DNA of 64,000 nt from contig JBEVWG010000038.1 in assembly GCA_040506705.1 (NCBI GenBank), forward strand, positions 30,323 through 94,322, read 5' to 3'. Source of the DNA: Thiodiazotropha sp040506705. GTDB lineage: Bacteria > Pseudomonadota > Gammaproteobacteria > Chromatiales > Chromatiaceae. The notes beneath the pieces were generated by a model that was not told where the DNA came from, searched no databases, and saw only the letters and a list, made by a program, of their open reading frames with translations. A program made the position numbers and the translations under genes. Within the stretch, counting starts at the first letter, position 1. Each line of letters begins with the position of its first letter. Below, in pieces: positions 51,582 through 60,586 of this stretch.

Positions 51582-51959
51582 TCAAAGTCCCGGCATGATG
51601 GGAGTGCTTGGGTGATGGTGCGTGTGTTGTTCTGCTGCGGGCAGTGTTTTCCCATCCAGGAAGGCACTGGCTGCGGCATAGGGATCGGTTTCACTGGTAC
51701 AGATGACCTGGGTCTTTTCCTGATCCAGGCGTCTGATAAAACCTTGCCCAGCACTGGCTGTCAGTAACACATCAGATTCGAACAGCGGATGTTGCCGGCC
51801 TTTGAACTCATGCATCGACATATCTTTGGGTAGGTCCAGCCGATCCACTTCAACTAATTCACCGTCGCCATTCCGACTTAGAATAAGAAAACGGCGACAT
51901 TTACCTGCATGAGCAGTGATGGTGCGAAAGTTCTGACTGGTTACGGCAATTTTCATCAT
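51582..51959 (-). CDS. NifX/NifB-type dinitrogenase cofactor-binding domain protein
   Basis: 125 residues, starting MMKIAVTSQNFRTITAHAGKCRRFLIL, the NifX/NafY/YedF-like fold that binds iron-molybdenum cofactor precursors in nitrogen fixers. There are no nif genes in the window, and many sulfur oxidisers carry such stand-alone domains. The tail has a histidine-rich patch (EQHTHHHPST), a likely metal site. It is third in an apparent operon after the Crp/Fnr and DUF6858 genes, 21 bases downstream of the latter. Confidence 0.88.
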   Translation of the reverse strand: MMKIAVTSQNFRTITAHAGKCRRFLILSRNGDGELVEVDRLDLPKDMSMHEFKGRQHPLFESDVLLTASAGQGFIRRLDQEKTQVICTSETDPYAAASAFLDGKTLPAAEQHTHHHPSTPIMPGL

Positions 51960-51980
51960 TCAATTACATCTCTTGTTTGC

Positions 51981-52427
51981 TCAGGAGAGGATCTTTTTAG
52001 CTTCGGGTCTCATCGGACTGGAAGTAGATGCAGGATGCTCTATCATCAGTGAATTTGCCCATTTTTCCATCACTGCATTGGCTACAGGCATAGGTGCCTC
52101 GATAAATGAGACGGTGATCTGATCTTCCATCTGACAGATGCCAATGGATCTTGGACGGCAGGCCAATTGCTCTGGCGCCTGGAGGGTAAATCCAAAGCAG
52201 AAAAGAACATTGTAGGCAGCGATTATGCCTTCCGCCAATTGCCCCTCGGGCAGTTCTGACGTGTGTTTCAAGTGATTGAAAGTGGCAATGAACCGGGCCG
52301 ATTTGTGACCAGCGATTTCTGACTCAAAATAAGCGACGATCTCTTCAACCGATTTGAAGCGACAATCCGCTTTATCGATCTGGAGTGAAAATACCGGAAG
52401 CCCAATTTCCTCGACGACCTGTTGCAA
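51981..52427 (-). CDS. DUF6858-like protein
   Basis: 148 residues from TTG 52427, which has GGAG seven bases upstream; no ATG is in frame. PVFSLQIDKADCRFKSVEEIVAYFE, RFIATFNHLKHT, NVLFCFGFTLQAP, ACRPRSIGIC and VSFIEAPMPVANAVMEKWA match DUF6858 as I know it. This is an uncharacterised cytoplasmic family found in bacteria with respiratory sulfur or nitrogen metabolism. Several cysteines and histidines suggest metal or redox binding. It lies between a Crp/Fnr gene and a NifX-like gene. Confidence 0.75.
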   Translation of the reverse strand: MQQVVEEIGLPVFSLQIDKADCRFKSVEEIVAYFESEIAGHKSARFIATFNHLKHTSELPEGQLAEGIIAAYNVLFCFGFTLQAPEQLACRPRSIGICQMEDQITVSFIEAPMPVANAVMEKWANSLMIEHPASTSSPMRPEAKKILS

Positions 52428-52510
52428 GTGGCATCTCCATTGTCCATCTGTGGTGATGGCTGAACAATTGATTGTCTGGGGAATGTAATGCTTAAGGGGA
52501 TGCTAAGGCA

Positions 52511-52524
52511 TTGAAAATGATCAA
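52511..52524 (-). promoter_or_regulatory. FNR-like box upstream of the DUF6858 gene
   Basis: TTGAAAATGATCAA matches the FNR consensus TTGAT-N4-ATCAA at nine of ten positions. It overlaps the stop codon of the Crp/Fnr gene and lies 84 bases upstream of the DUF6858 start. The neighbouring regulator has the matching ExxSR recognition helix, so autonomous control of the two small genes is plausible. Confidence 0.45.
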
Positions 52525-53228
52525 TCCTCTGCAATTCTCTGCAGGTTCGGTGTATCCAGCAAGAACTGGTTTGGAGTGGTTTCAATCAGTAGACTCTGGC
52601 GCTTGAACTCGGCAATGGTTCGGCTCGCCGTCTCAGTGGTAATACCCAGCATGGCCCCCATGTCTTCACGGGCAAACAGGCTGCACTGACTCTCTTGAGT
52701 ATCTTTTACCAATCTTAGAAGTAACCGAGCGACGCGCTGTTTTGCAGAACCGGTAGAGAGTTCAGTGAGCCAGGCATCGGCTTCATTGAGTGCTTTCTGC
52801 CAACGGTTGAGCAGCTCTCTATGGAGTGCTGGGTTCTCTTGGCTGAGGTTATCCACTACCCGGACAGGCAGAGAGCAGACCTCTGTTTCCTGTAAAACCA
52901 CCGCATCGTGTTGGTAGGCCTCTCCTACGATGCATTCGAGGCCGGTAATATCTGTGGTGCGGATAAGGCGAACGATGCGCTGACTCCCATCAGGCAGATA
53001 CTGCACCAATTTGAGAATGCCGCTACGCACTGTGTACATGCGGTCGCCTTTGTCACCAGCATGATAGAGCGTTGATCCGGCTGGGAGTGTGTACTGATCT
53101 ATCGGGTCGTGGAGCTTCTCGAAATCCTCTTCTTTGAGATCCGCAAACAGAACCGATTCGCGTAACGAGCACTTCAGACAGTCTGCAACTCCATCCCTGG
53201 CGTCCTTAAAGGTAACGATTTTAACCAT
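52521..53228 (-). CDS. FNR-like regulator retaining three of four cluster cysteines
   Basis: 235 residues. It aligns with FNR: N-terminal CLKCSLRES (Cys17, Cys20), then LPAGSTLYHAGDKGDRMYTVRSG, QETEVCSLPV (Cys118, equivalent to E. coli Cys122), and the helix-turn-helix ITTETASRTIAEFKR with E-x-x-S-R. The third N-terminal cysteine of FNR (C-x2-C-x5-C) is Val26 here. Cys99 is an extra cysteine. The [4Fe-4S] cluster may be lost, altered or use Cys99. Oxygen or redox sensing is likely but altered. First gene of the apparent operon. Confidence 0.9.
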   Translation of the reverse strand: MVKIVTFKDARDGVADCLKCSLRESVLFADLKEEDFEKLHDPIDQYTLPAGSTLYHAGDKGDRMYTVRSGILKLVQYLPDGSQRIVRLIRTTDITGLECIVGEAYQHDAVVLQETEVCSLPVRVVDNLSQENPALHRELLNRWQKALNEADAWLTELSTGSAKQRVARLLLRLVKDTQESQCSLFAREDMGAMLGITTETASRTIAEFKRQSLLIETTPNQFLLDTPNLQRIAED

Positions 53229-53803
53229 AATTATTTTTTAACCACATAAATTTTACGGCTTTTAGGGGCACCTGAGAATATATTCCGTATTAGCGAGAAA
53301 TAGTGATCTCTGGAAGTAGTCGATTGTGCCCGTTCATGGTTACCTAAGATAGTTCTAAAGTGTTTAATTATTTCATCCATTTTGACTGTCAGATGAAACA
53401 TGCAGGTAAACCGGCTGGGTTTAGTTTAGCTCAGAGGAGGCAAAATCAATACAGATTATAAAAAAACTCCATCTGCATAGACTTTTTCCAATCACTCAAC
53501 AAGAACTACCTTGGTAAAAAACATAGCTACATTGTCAACCATACCAGATCGTGCATTGATAGGCAGTGAATTTTTTCCAGTGACGGTGGAACCTGCGCGG
53601 GCTGAGGTGTATGGTTATGCGCATAAAAATCACTAAACTGACAATTATCCATCTTTGATGTGGGGCTTTCGGAATCATCAAAAAGGGATAGAATTTAGAT
53701 GTACTAACCAGGCTTTATTTTGGCGTCCAGTAAGGGGGATAGCACTTGCTTTTTTAGGATGGCCTCTAAATAACGGTGTTTTGTATTTGCCCCGGAGATG
53801 TGG
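53229..53803. other. AT-rich non-coding spacer
   Basis: About 575 bases between the divergent FNR-like and response-regulator genes. It is AT-rich with no gene I can support. The palindrome TTATGCGCATAA lies at 53615-53626. Promoters for both flanking genes must lie here; I cannot place them with confidence. Confidence 0.4.
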
Positions 53804-54799
53804 ATGATGAGTCACCAGGAACCGACTTCTAAACTTCACCATATACTGGTTGTAGATGATCAGCAGTCAAACCTGACAAGCCTTGCACAGATATTGAAAA
53901 TCACTTATCGGGTCTCATTGGCCTCAAATGGGCAGATGTGTCTCGATCAGCTTGAGCAGGATCCACCTGATCTGATACTGCTTGATGTCGATATGCCGTT
54001 GATGGATGGCTTGACGGTCTGTCGAATCATTAAGGCCAATCCAGCTACCTCACCGATCCCTGTGATCTTTGTATCTGCGCTCTCCAGATTAAGCGAGCGT
54101 CTGGCTGGTTATAAGGCCGGCGCTGATGACTATGTCTCCAAGCCCTATGATGTAGATGAGCTGTTACTGAAGATTCGAATTGCTTTCAACAATCATCATG
54201 ATCTGCAGAATGCGAAGCAACGCTCGTCTCTGGTTCAGGAGGAGATGGAGGAGTCTTTGGCGTTCAGTGCTGAACTTGGGGAGCTGGCGAAGTTTATCTC
54301 TGTCAGTCTTGAGTGTGACGATATCCGCTCTCTTGGGGAACAGATGCTGACCACTTTTGAGCGATTTGGTTTACGGGTGATCATACGTATGACCTCCAGC
54401 GGCCACTATTTTTCCCATGCCGGTGAAGTGGGGGTATTGGATCAGGAGATGATGGAAAGTATGTATGACAAAGGCCGAATCATCGATTTTGGTCATCGCA
54501 CTTTAATCAATACAAAATTTGTCTCAGTTTTAGTGCGCAATATGCCCGTGCACAACAAGACCTGCTATCAGCGTTGGAAGGAGAATCTGAATTTGTTGGT
54601 TGAGGTGGTTAATCAGCGGATCTCAGGTGTGCAGCGGTTAGTTGATAAGCAGGGTGAGCGAGAGCGATTGCAACCATTGATAACCAGCATTCATAAACTC
54701 ATCGATGGTATACAGAGCCAGGAAAATATTTTGCTTGATGAAGAGGCGCCTCACCACGTCAGTCGTCTATTGATGGCTTGGGAGTCTGAGCAGTTATAA
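53804..54799 (+). CDS. Response regulator with uncharacterised C-terminal domain
   Basis: 331 residues from ATG 53804 (GGAG six bases before); ATGs at 53798 and 53807 are also possible. An N-terminal receiver (about 10-130) has HHILVVDDQQSN, LILLDVDMPLMDG and DDYVSKPYD. A coiled stretch follows, then a domain (about 165-290) that resembles no standard output: no DNA-binding, GGDEF, EAL or PP2C motif was seen. It may be a GAF-like sensing fold. No kinase is adjacent. Confidence 0.85.
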   Translation: MMSHQEPTSKLHHILVVDDQQSNLTSLAQILKITYRVSLASNGQMCLDQLEQDPPDLILLDVDMPLMDGLTVCRIIKANPATSPIPVIFVSALSRLSERLAGYKAGADDYVSKPYDVDELLLKIRIAFNNHHDLQNAKQRSSLVQEEMEESLAFSAELGELAKFISVSLECDDIRSLGEQMLTTFERFGLRVIIRMTSSGHYFSHAGEVGVLDQEMMESMYDKGRIIDFGHRTLINTKFVSVLVRNMPVHNKTCYQRWKENLNLLVEVVNQRISGVQRLVDKQGERERLQPLITSIHKLIDGIQSQENILLDEEAPHHVSRLLMAWESEQL

Positions 54800-55007
54800 G
54801 CTGCAGATACATCCGCTTTCAGGATTTTCGTAGTCCTCCTCCATTACCTGGTAACCACCCCTCCTAAGCGTTGTCGCGGTTCTCCTGTTTCCAGGGTAAG
54901 AGACGAGTCTGGAGTGCTGTGAGATAATCACACCTCATCAGGCTATTACTCTGTGATCAAAAGCTTCTCTTTTGCATCGACAAGGGCCTTTAAATACAGG
55001 AATACCA

Positions 55008-56909
55008 ATGCCGTTAATAACCCTGCGCAACCTCCACTTGAGCTTTGGCGATGCGCCACTACTGGATGGGGTCAACCTGAGTATTGAAAAAGGAGAACGC
55101 ATCGCGCTGTTGGGGCGTAACGGTATGGGTAAGTCGACCTTGATGAAGGTGATCATGGGGTCTCAGATCGCAGATGATGGTGAGCGTGTAGTCAGTAACG
55201 GTGTGGATATCGCCCGTCTGATTCAGGAGGTACCCGAGGATGTTTCCGGATCTGTCTATGACCTGGTTGCTGACGGCATGGGAGGGCTGGCAGAAAAACT
55301 CAAGAACTACCACCGTATCAGTCATCGTCTGGCCGAGGAGGGAGATCAGGCGCTGTTGGAATCACTTGCAGAGGCGCAGCATGATCTTGAGTCCTCAGGT
55401 GGTTGGCAGCTGGAGCAACGGGTGGAAACTGTTATTTCCCGCACAGGACTGGATGCAGATGCCCAATTCAGTGAACTCTCAGGAGGTTTGAAGCGCCGGG
55501 TGCTGTTAGCTCAGGCATTGGTTACCGAACCCGATCTGCTGTTACTGGACGAACCAACCAACCATCTCGACATTGAGGCGATCGACTGGATGGAAAATCT
55601 ATTGCTTGGTTTTCCAGGTGCAGTTCTGTTTGTTACCCATGATCGGGCATTTTTACGCCGGCTGGCGACCAGGATTCTCGAACTTGACCGGGGGCAGATG
55701 ACTGATTGGCCTGGAGACTATGGCAATTTTCTGCGTCGAAAAGAGGAGATGCTGAATGCTGAAGCCCAAGCCAATGATAGATTCGATAAAAAACTGGCCC
55801 AGGAAGAGGTTTGGATTCGACAGGGCATCAAGGCGAGAAGAACCCGTAACGAGGGGCGGGTCAGAATGCTCAAATCGATGCGAGATGAGCGCAGCAAACG
55901 ACGCAATACAACCGGACAAGTGAAGATGCAGCTGCAGTCAGCGGAGCGGTCTGGAAAACTGGTGGTCGAGGTGGAGGGTATCGACTTTGCCTGGGAGGAG
56001 GCTCCCGTGATCAAAGGCTTCTCAACCACCATCATGCGAGGTGATCGGGTTGGTATTATCGGTCCTAACGGATCGGGCAAAACGACCTTGATAAATCTGC
56101 TGCTCGGGAAGTTGCAGCCTGACAAAGGAAAGATCAAGTTAGGAACTCAACTACAAGTTGCCTATTTTGATCAGCTACGCAGCCAGCTGAATGAAGCATT
56201 GTCTGTGCAGGAAAATGTGGGCGGGGGTAGCGACAAGGTTGAGGTGGATGGCAAAAGCAAGCACATCATCTCTTATCTACAGGACTTTTTGTTCACCCCA
56301 GAACGGGCGAGAGCCCCGGTACATGCCTTATCTGGTGGTGAGCGTAACCGACTGCTGTTGGCTAAACTGTTTACCAGGCCTGCCAATGTTCTGGTTCTTG
56401 ATGAACCTACCAATGATCTCGATATCGAAACTCTGGAGTTACTTGAGGAGCTGCTCGTGAGCTACCAGGGGACGCTGCTGCTGGTGAGCCATGATCGGGA
56501 GTTTCTCGACCATTCTGTGACCAGCTGTCTTGTGTTTGAGGAGGGGGGCAGGCTCTCAGAATCTGTTGGTGGCTACAGTGACTGGGAGCAAAAAAGCCGT
56601 GAGCTTCGGCAAGATGCGCAGAAAATCAACCAGGAAAAGGTCAAGTCTCAGAAAGAAAAGCCGAAAAACAAGAGAGCAAAGCTGAGTTATAAAGATCAGC
56701 GCGAATTGGATCAATTGCCTCAAACGATCGAACAGCTGGAGCAATCCCTGAGTGGGTTCCAAGCCCAATTGAGTAATCCCGATCTCTATCAGACATCCGG
56801 GGCAGAACAGGTTGGTGAGCTACAGCTGCAGATGACAGAGGTGGAACAAAACCTGGAGCAGGCCTATGCACGCTGGGAATATCTTGAATCACTCAAGGAG
56901 GCGCTGTGA
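55008..56909 (+). CDS. uup: ABC-F family ATPase Uup
   Basis: 633 residues from ATG 55008 with AGGA upstream; the longer frame to 54972 is unsupported. Two ATPase domains: the first with LLGRNGMGKSTLMK and LSGGLKRRVLLAQAL; the second with IIGPNGSGKTTLINLL and LSGGERNRLLLAKL. Between and after them are the Uup linker and a charged C-terminal coiled coil (about 530-633). There are no membrane segments. ABC-F proteins act on ribosomes or DNA; Uup affects transposon excision and ribosome function in E. coli. Confidence 0.95.
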   Translation: MPLITLRNLHLSFGDAPLLDGVNLSIEKGERIALLGRNGMGKSTLMKVIMGSQIADDGERVVSNGVDIARLIQEVPEDVSGSVYDLVADGMGGLAEKLKNYHRISHRLAEEGDQALLESLAEAQHDLESSGGWQLEQRVETVISRTGLDADAQFSELSGGLKRRVLLAQALVTEPDLLLLDEPTNHLDIEAIDWMENLLLGFPGAVLFVTHDRAFLRRLATRILELDRGQMTDWPGDYGNFLRRKEEMLNAEAQANDRFDKKLAQEEVWIRQGIKARRTRNEGRVRMLKSMRDERSKRRNTTGQVKMQLQSAERSGKLVVEVEGIDFAWEEAPVIKGFSTTIMRGDRVGIIGPNGSGKTTLINLLLGKLQPDKGKIKLGTQLQVAYFDQLRSQLNEALSVQENVGGGSDKVEVDGKSKHIISYLQDFLFTPERARAPVHALSGGERNRLLLAKLFTRPANVLVLDEPTNDLDIETLELLEELLVSYQGTLLLVSHDREFLDHSVTSCLVFEEGGRLSESVGGYSDWEQKSRELRQDAQKINQEKVKSQKEKPKNKRAKLSYKDQRELDQLPQTIEQLEQSLSGFQAQLSNPDLYQTSGAEQVGELQLQMTEVEQNLEQAYARWEYLESLKEAL

Positions 56910-56937
56910 TCGACGTTCACGCCCGACACCCTCTCTC

Positions 56938-57363
56938 ATGAAGGGTCTGGTTCTGCTTATTATTCTGGGATTGCTGTTTCCGGCATCAGTCTGGGCTGGT
57001 GGCAGTTGTGTGGTTGCCAAACGCCAGGGTGACTCCCTCGCCATTGAGTGGCACGCCTCCTTCTCAGATAGTGCGGAAACAGCGCTGCTGAAAGCGAAAC
57101 AGCGTCTTCTTGATCAAGGCTATCGAACAAAAGGTCAGGATGTTCACGCCCAGGCAAGTACCGATCTGCCCCATGCCTATATGGTGATCGTAAAAACGGT
57201 ATACACCACCCTACGTGGAAAACCGCGTACCAGTTATGGATGTGGCTTCAGTCCACGCTCCTCAGCAGAGGCGGAGCGGGCAGCGCTATATGATCTGCGC
57301 AACTACTCCTGGGGCTGGAAGCAGGAGTACGGCTACGAGGTTGTGGAGAGGTATCGTTACTAG
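56938..57363 (+). CDS. Small secreted protein of unknown function
   Basis: 141 residues from ATG 56938; the frame back to 56866 overlaps uup. The signal peptide is residues 1-20 (LVLLIILGLLFPASVWA). The mature part has two cysteines (SCVVAK and YGCGFS), suggesting a disulfide, and a charged helix (ETALLKAKQRLLDQGY). No known family. It begins 28 bases after uup, probably translated from the same message. Confidence 0.7.
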   Translation: MKGLVLLIILGLLFPASVWAGGSCVVAKRQGDSLAIEWHASFSDSAETALLKAKQRLLDQGYRTKGQDVHAQASTDLPHAYMVIVKTVYTTLRGKPRTSYGCGFSPRSSAEAERAALYDLRNYSWGWKQEYGYEVVERYRY

Positions 57364-57651
57364 GCGTGGTAATTTAGGTAACCCTCAGCCGGATCTGTTG
57401 AATAGGGAAATTGATTTAATCTACAGGATACGGCAAAAAACCAAACCAAAAATTAACCGTTTTTCTACCGGTTTCTCCGGTTCTGGCGAAGCAACATACG
57501 AGCGTTGGCTTAGTCAATCTTATTAAACGCCATTAAATGAAGTATGTCCTCCCCCAAAGGATTGTGATGGTAATTGCTGGCATGGTAAATCATAAAAAGC
57601 TAATATAAGGATATTCTTACCCATACTGAATTCAAACCAAGGCTTTTCACC

Positions 57652-60561
57652 ATGCAGGATCCTACAAAACAATCTGACAGCGATCTGGGTCGTGTCGAGA
57701 CCAAAGAGACCACCTGTTATATGTGTGCCTGCCGTTGTGGAATAAGGGTCACCCTAAGGGATGGGGAAGTACGCCATATCGAGGGTAATCCCAGCCATCC
57801 GCTAAACAAAGGGGTGATCTGCGCCAAGGGCTCCTCCGGTATCATGAAACAGTACTCACCTGCGCGGCTGACCAAGCCACTACTGCGTAAGCAGGGCGCT
57901 GAGCGGGGAGACTCAGAATTTGAAGAGATCTCATGGGAGCGGGCCTTCGACCTGATTGAAGAGCGTCTTGGAAAAATACGGGGGGAGGATCCCAAGAAAT
58001 TTGCGCTGTTTACCGGCCGGGATCAGATGCAGGCCCTGACAGGGCTGTTTGCAAAGCAGTTCGGTACGCCAAACTACGCAGCCCATGGCGGCTTTTGCTC
58101 AGTCAATATGGCCGCTGGCCTGATCTATACCATCGGTGGTTCATTCTGGGAGTTCGGTGGGCCCGATCTGGAGCGCTCCAAGCTGTTCATCATGATCGGT
58201 ACAGCAGAGGATCACCACTCCAATCCAATGAAGATTGCCCTGGCCGATTTTAAACGGCGGGGTGGACGTTTTATCTCCATCAATCCGATCCGCACCGGTT
58301 ATTCAGCCATTGCCGATGAGTGGGTGCCCATCAAGCCGGGTACCGATGGCGCTCTGATACTGGCGATCATCCGTGAATTGATCCTGCAGGGACTCTACGA
58401 TCGAGAGTTTCTGATCAAATATACCAACTCTGCCGAACTTGTTGTTGATGACCAGGAGTGTGACGATTACGGCCTCTTCCGTCGCTTTGAGACCCATGTG
58501 GAAGAGGGCTGCTTCGATCCAGAGAATAAACTCTGGTGGGATCGGGAGCTGGATCGGGAAATTTCAACCCATACACCCGGTACTGACCCCCGACTGTTGG
58601 GGAATTTCACCCTTGAGGATGGCACCTCAGTAAAGCCGGCTTTTCAGCTGCTGAAAGAGCGTGTGGAAGAGTACACCGCAGAGTGGGCCGAAGACATCAC
58701 CGGAATTCCTGCTGAGACAATCAAGCGCCTGGCCCATGAAATGGGTGTGGTAGCTCGTGACCAGAAAATTGAACTGCCGATTCAATGGACAGACAGCTGG
58801 GGTAACGACCATGCCAGTGTCACTGGTAATCCGGTCTCCTTTCATGCCATGCGTGGGCTGGCTGCTCACTCCAACGGTTTTCAGGCGATCCGTGCACTGG
58901 GTATCCTGATGACCATTCTGGGCACCATCGACAGGCCAGGTGGTTTTCGTCACAAAGCCCCATTTCCAAGGCCCATTCCCCCTTGTCCCAAGCCACCCAA
59001 CTCACCAGAGGGTGTGCAACCGAATACGCCTTTGGACGGCATGCCTCTGGGTTGGCCATCCAAGCCAGACGATCTGTTTGTAGATGAACAGGGAGAGGCG
59101 GTAAGAATCGACAAGGCTTTCTCCTGGGAGTATCCCTTATCGGTGCATGGACTGATGCACAATGTCATCACCAACGCCTGGCGGGGTGACCCCTATCCGA
59201 TTGACACTCTGTTGCTGTTTATGGCGAATATGGCCTGGAACTCCTCCATGAATACCGAAAATGTTCGGGATATGCTGAAAGACAAGGATGAGCATGGTGA
59301 GTACAAAATTCCGTTCATTATTGTTGCTGACGCCTTCCAGTCAGAGACGGTTGCCTTTGCCGATCTGGTGCTGCCCGATACCACCTATTTGGAGCGTCAC
59401 GATGCGATGTCGATGCTCGACAGGCCAATCTCTGAATTTGAGGGGCCTGTGGACTCTGTGCGTATCCCTGTGGTGCCGCCGAAAGGGGAGTGCAAACCAT
59501 TCCAAGAGGTATTGATTGAACTGGGCAGTCGACTTGGTTTACCGGCTTTTGTGAAACAGGATGGCAGTCGGAAATTCAGGGACTACCCGGATTTTATCAC
59601 CAACTATGAAAGCTCTCCTGGTTCTGGGATCGGCTTTCTGGCCGGCTGGCGGGGTAAAGGCGGCGAGAAGTTTCTTAAAGGTGAACCCAATCCCCGCCAA
59701 TGGGAGATGTACCAGAAAAACGGCTGTTTCTACCAATACGAGTTGCCAAAATCGTATCAATACATGCGCAACTGGAACCAGGGCTACCTGGAGTGGGCAA
59801 GAGCCCACGGCATGACCCGTTATGTGGAGCCGATAACGATACATCTCTACTCCGAAGTGTTGCAGCGCTTTCGTCTGGCAGCCCAGGGGAAATTACCGGG
59901 TAAGCAGCCACCGGAGCGGTTGCGCAAACGGATTGACAGAAATTTCGATCCACTGCCGTTTTACACTGCACCGCTGGAGCACAAGCTGATCGATAACAGA
60001 CAGTATCAGATCAGTGCCCTGACCCAGCGCCCGATGGCGATGTACCACTCCTGGGATTCCCAGAATGCCTGGTTGCGTCAGATCCACACCCACAACTATC
60101 TATTCGTCAATCCCAAGCTGGCGGAAGCGAGTGGTTTTGGAGACGGTGATTGGATCTGGGTGGAATCGCCAACCAACAAAGTGCGCTGTATGGCGCGATT
60201 CTCTGAGGCGGTAGAGCCGAGTACGGTCTGGACCTGGAATGCGATCGGTAAAGCAGCCGGTGCCTGGGGGTTGAGTGACAAAGCGAATGAGTCACAGAAG
60301 GGGTTTCTGCTCAATCATCTGATTTCTGAAGAGCTGCCACCTTGTGAAGCGGGAGAGTTCATGTCGAATTCTGACCCCGTAACCGGGCAGGCGGCCTGGT
60401 TTGATGTGCGGGTCAAGATCTATCCGGCCGGCAAGGATGAACCCAAGGTGACCTCGCCCCAGTTTAAAGTGCAAAAGAGAGTGCCAGGGCAGGATCCTCG
60501 CCGAGGTAAATGGCAGGCCTACTTTGCCGGCATGTTTCGGCGCAAGCACAACATCAAATGA
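57652..60561 (+). CDS. soeA: Sulfite-oxidising molybdoenzyme catalytic subunit SoeA
   Basis: 969 residues of the DMSO reductase family. The [4Fe-4S] motif near the N-terminus uses Cys22, Cys25, Cys29 and Cys57 (TTCYMCACRCG, then GVICAKG). It lacks a Tat signal, consistent with the cytoplasmic SoeA rather than exported Psr/Phs enzymes. Later blocks (GGFCSVNMAAGLIYT, FSWEYPLSVHGLMHNV, PDTTYLERHDAMSML) are typical of the family. With SoeB and SoeC it oxidises sulfite to sulfate at the inner membrane in purple sulfur bacteria. The assignment rests on the gene order and sulfur-oxidiser context. Polysulfide/thiosulfate reductase is the main alternative. Confidence 0.88.
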   Translation: MQDPTKQSDSDLGRVETKETTCYMCACRCGIRVTLRDGEVRHIEGNPSHPLNKGVICAKGSSGIMKQYSPARLTKPLLRKQGAERGDSEFEEISWERAFDLIEERLGKIRGEDPKKFALFTGRDQMQALTGLFAKQFGTPNYAAHGGFCSVNMAAGLIYTIGGSFWEFGGPDLERSKLFIMIGTAEDHHSNPMKIALADFKRRGGRFISINPIRTGYSAIADEWVPIKPGTDGALILAIIRELILQGLYDREFLIKYTNSAELVVDDQECDDYGLFRRFETHVEEGCFDPENKLWWDRELDREISTHTPGTDPRLLGNFTLEDGTSVKPAFQLLKERVEEYTAEWAEDITGIPAETIKRLAHEMGVVARDQKIELPIQWTDSWGNDHASVTGNPVSFHAMRGLAAHSNGFQAIRALGILMTILGTIDRPGGFRHKAPFPRPIPPCPKPPNSPEGVQPNTPLDGMPLGWPSKPDDLFVDEQGEAVRIDKAFSWEYPLSVHGLMHNVITNAWRGDPYPIDTLLLFMANMAWNSSMNTENVRDMLKDKDEHGEYKIPFIIVADAFQSETVAFADLVLPDTTYLERHDAMSMLDRPISEFEGPVDSVRIPVVPPKGECKPFQEVLIELGSRLGLPAFVKQDGSRKFRDYPDFITNYESSPGSGIGFLAGWRGKGGEKFLKGEPNPRQWEMYQKNGCFYQYELPKSYQYMRNWNQGYLEWARAHGMTRYVEPITIHLYSEVLQRFRLAAQGKLPGKQPPERLRKRIDRNFDPLPFYTAPLEHKLIDNRQYQISALTQRPMAMYHSWDSQNAWLRQIHTHNYLFVNPKLAEASGFGDGDWIWVESPTNKVRCMARFSEAVEPSTVWTWNAIGKAAGAWGLSDKANESQKGFLLNHLISEELPPCEAGEFMSNSDPVTGQAAWFDVRVKIYPAGKDEPKVTSPQFKVQKRVPGQDPRRGKWQAYFAGMFRRKHNIK

Positions 60562-60586
60562 ATGATCTAACTATTGGTTTAATAAA

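Noticed and set aside
51582..51959. Evidence for nitrogen fixation from the NifX-like gene
   Set aside because: No nifHDK, nifEN or nifB is in the window, and stand-alone NifX-fold proteins are common in bacteria that do not fix nitrogen.
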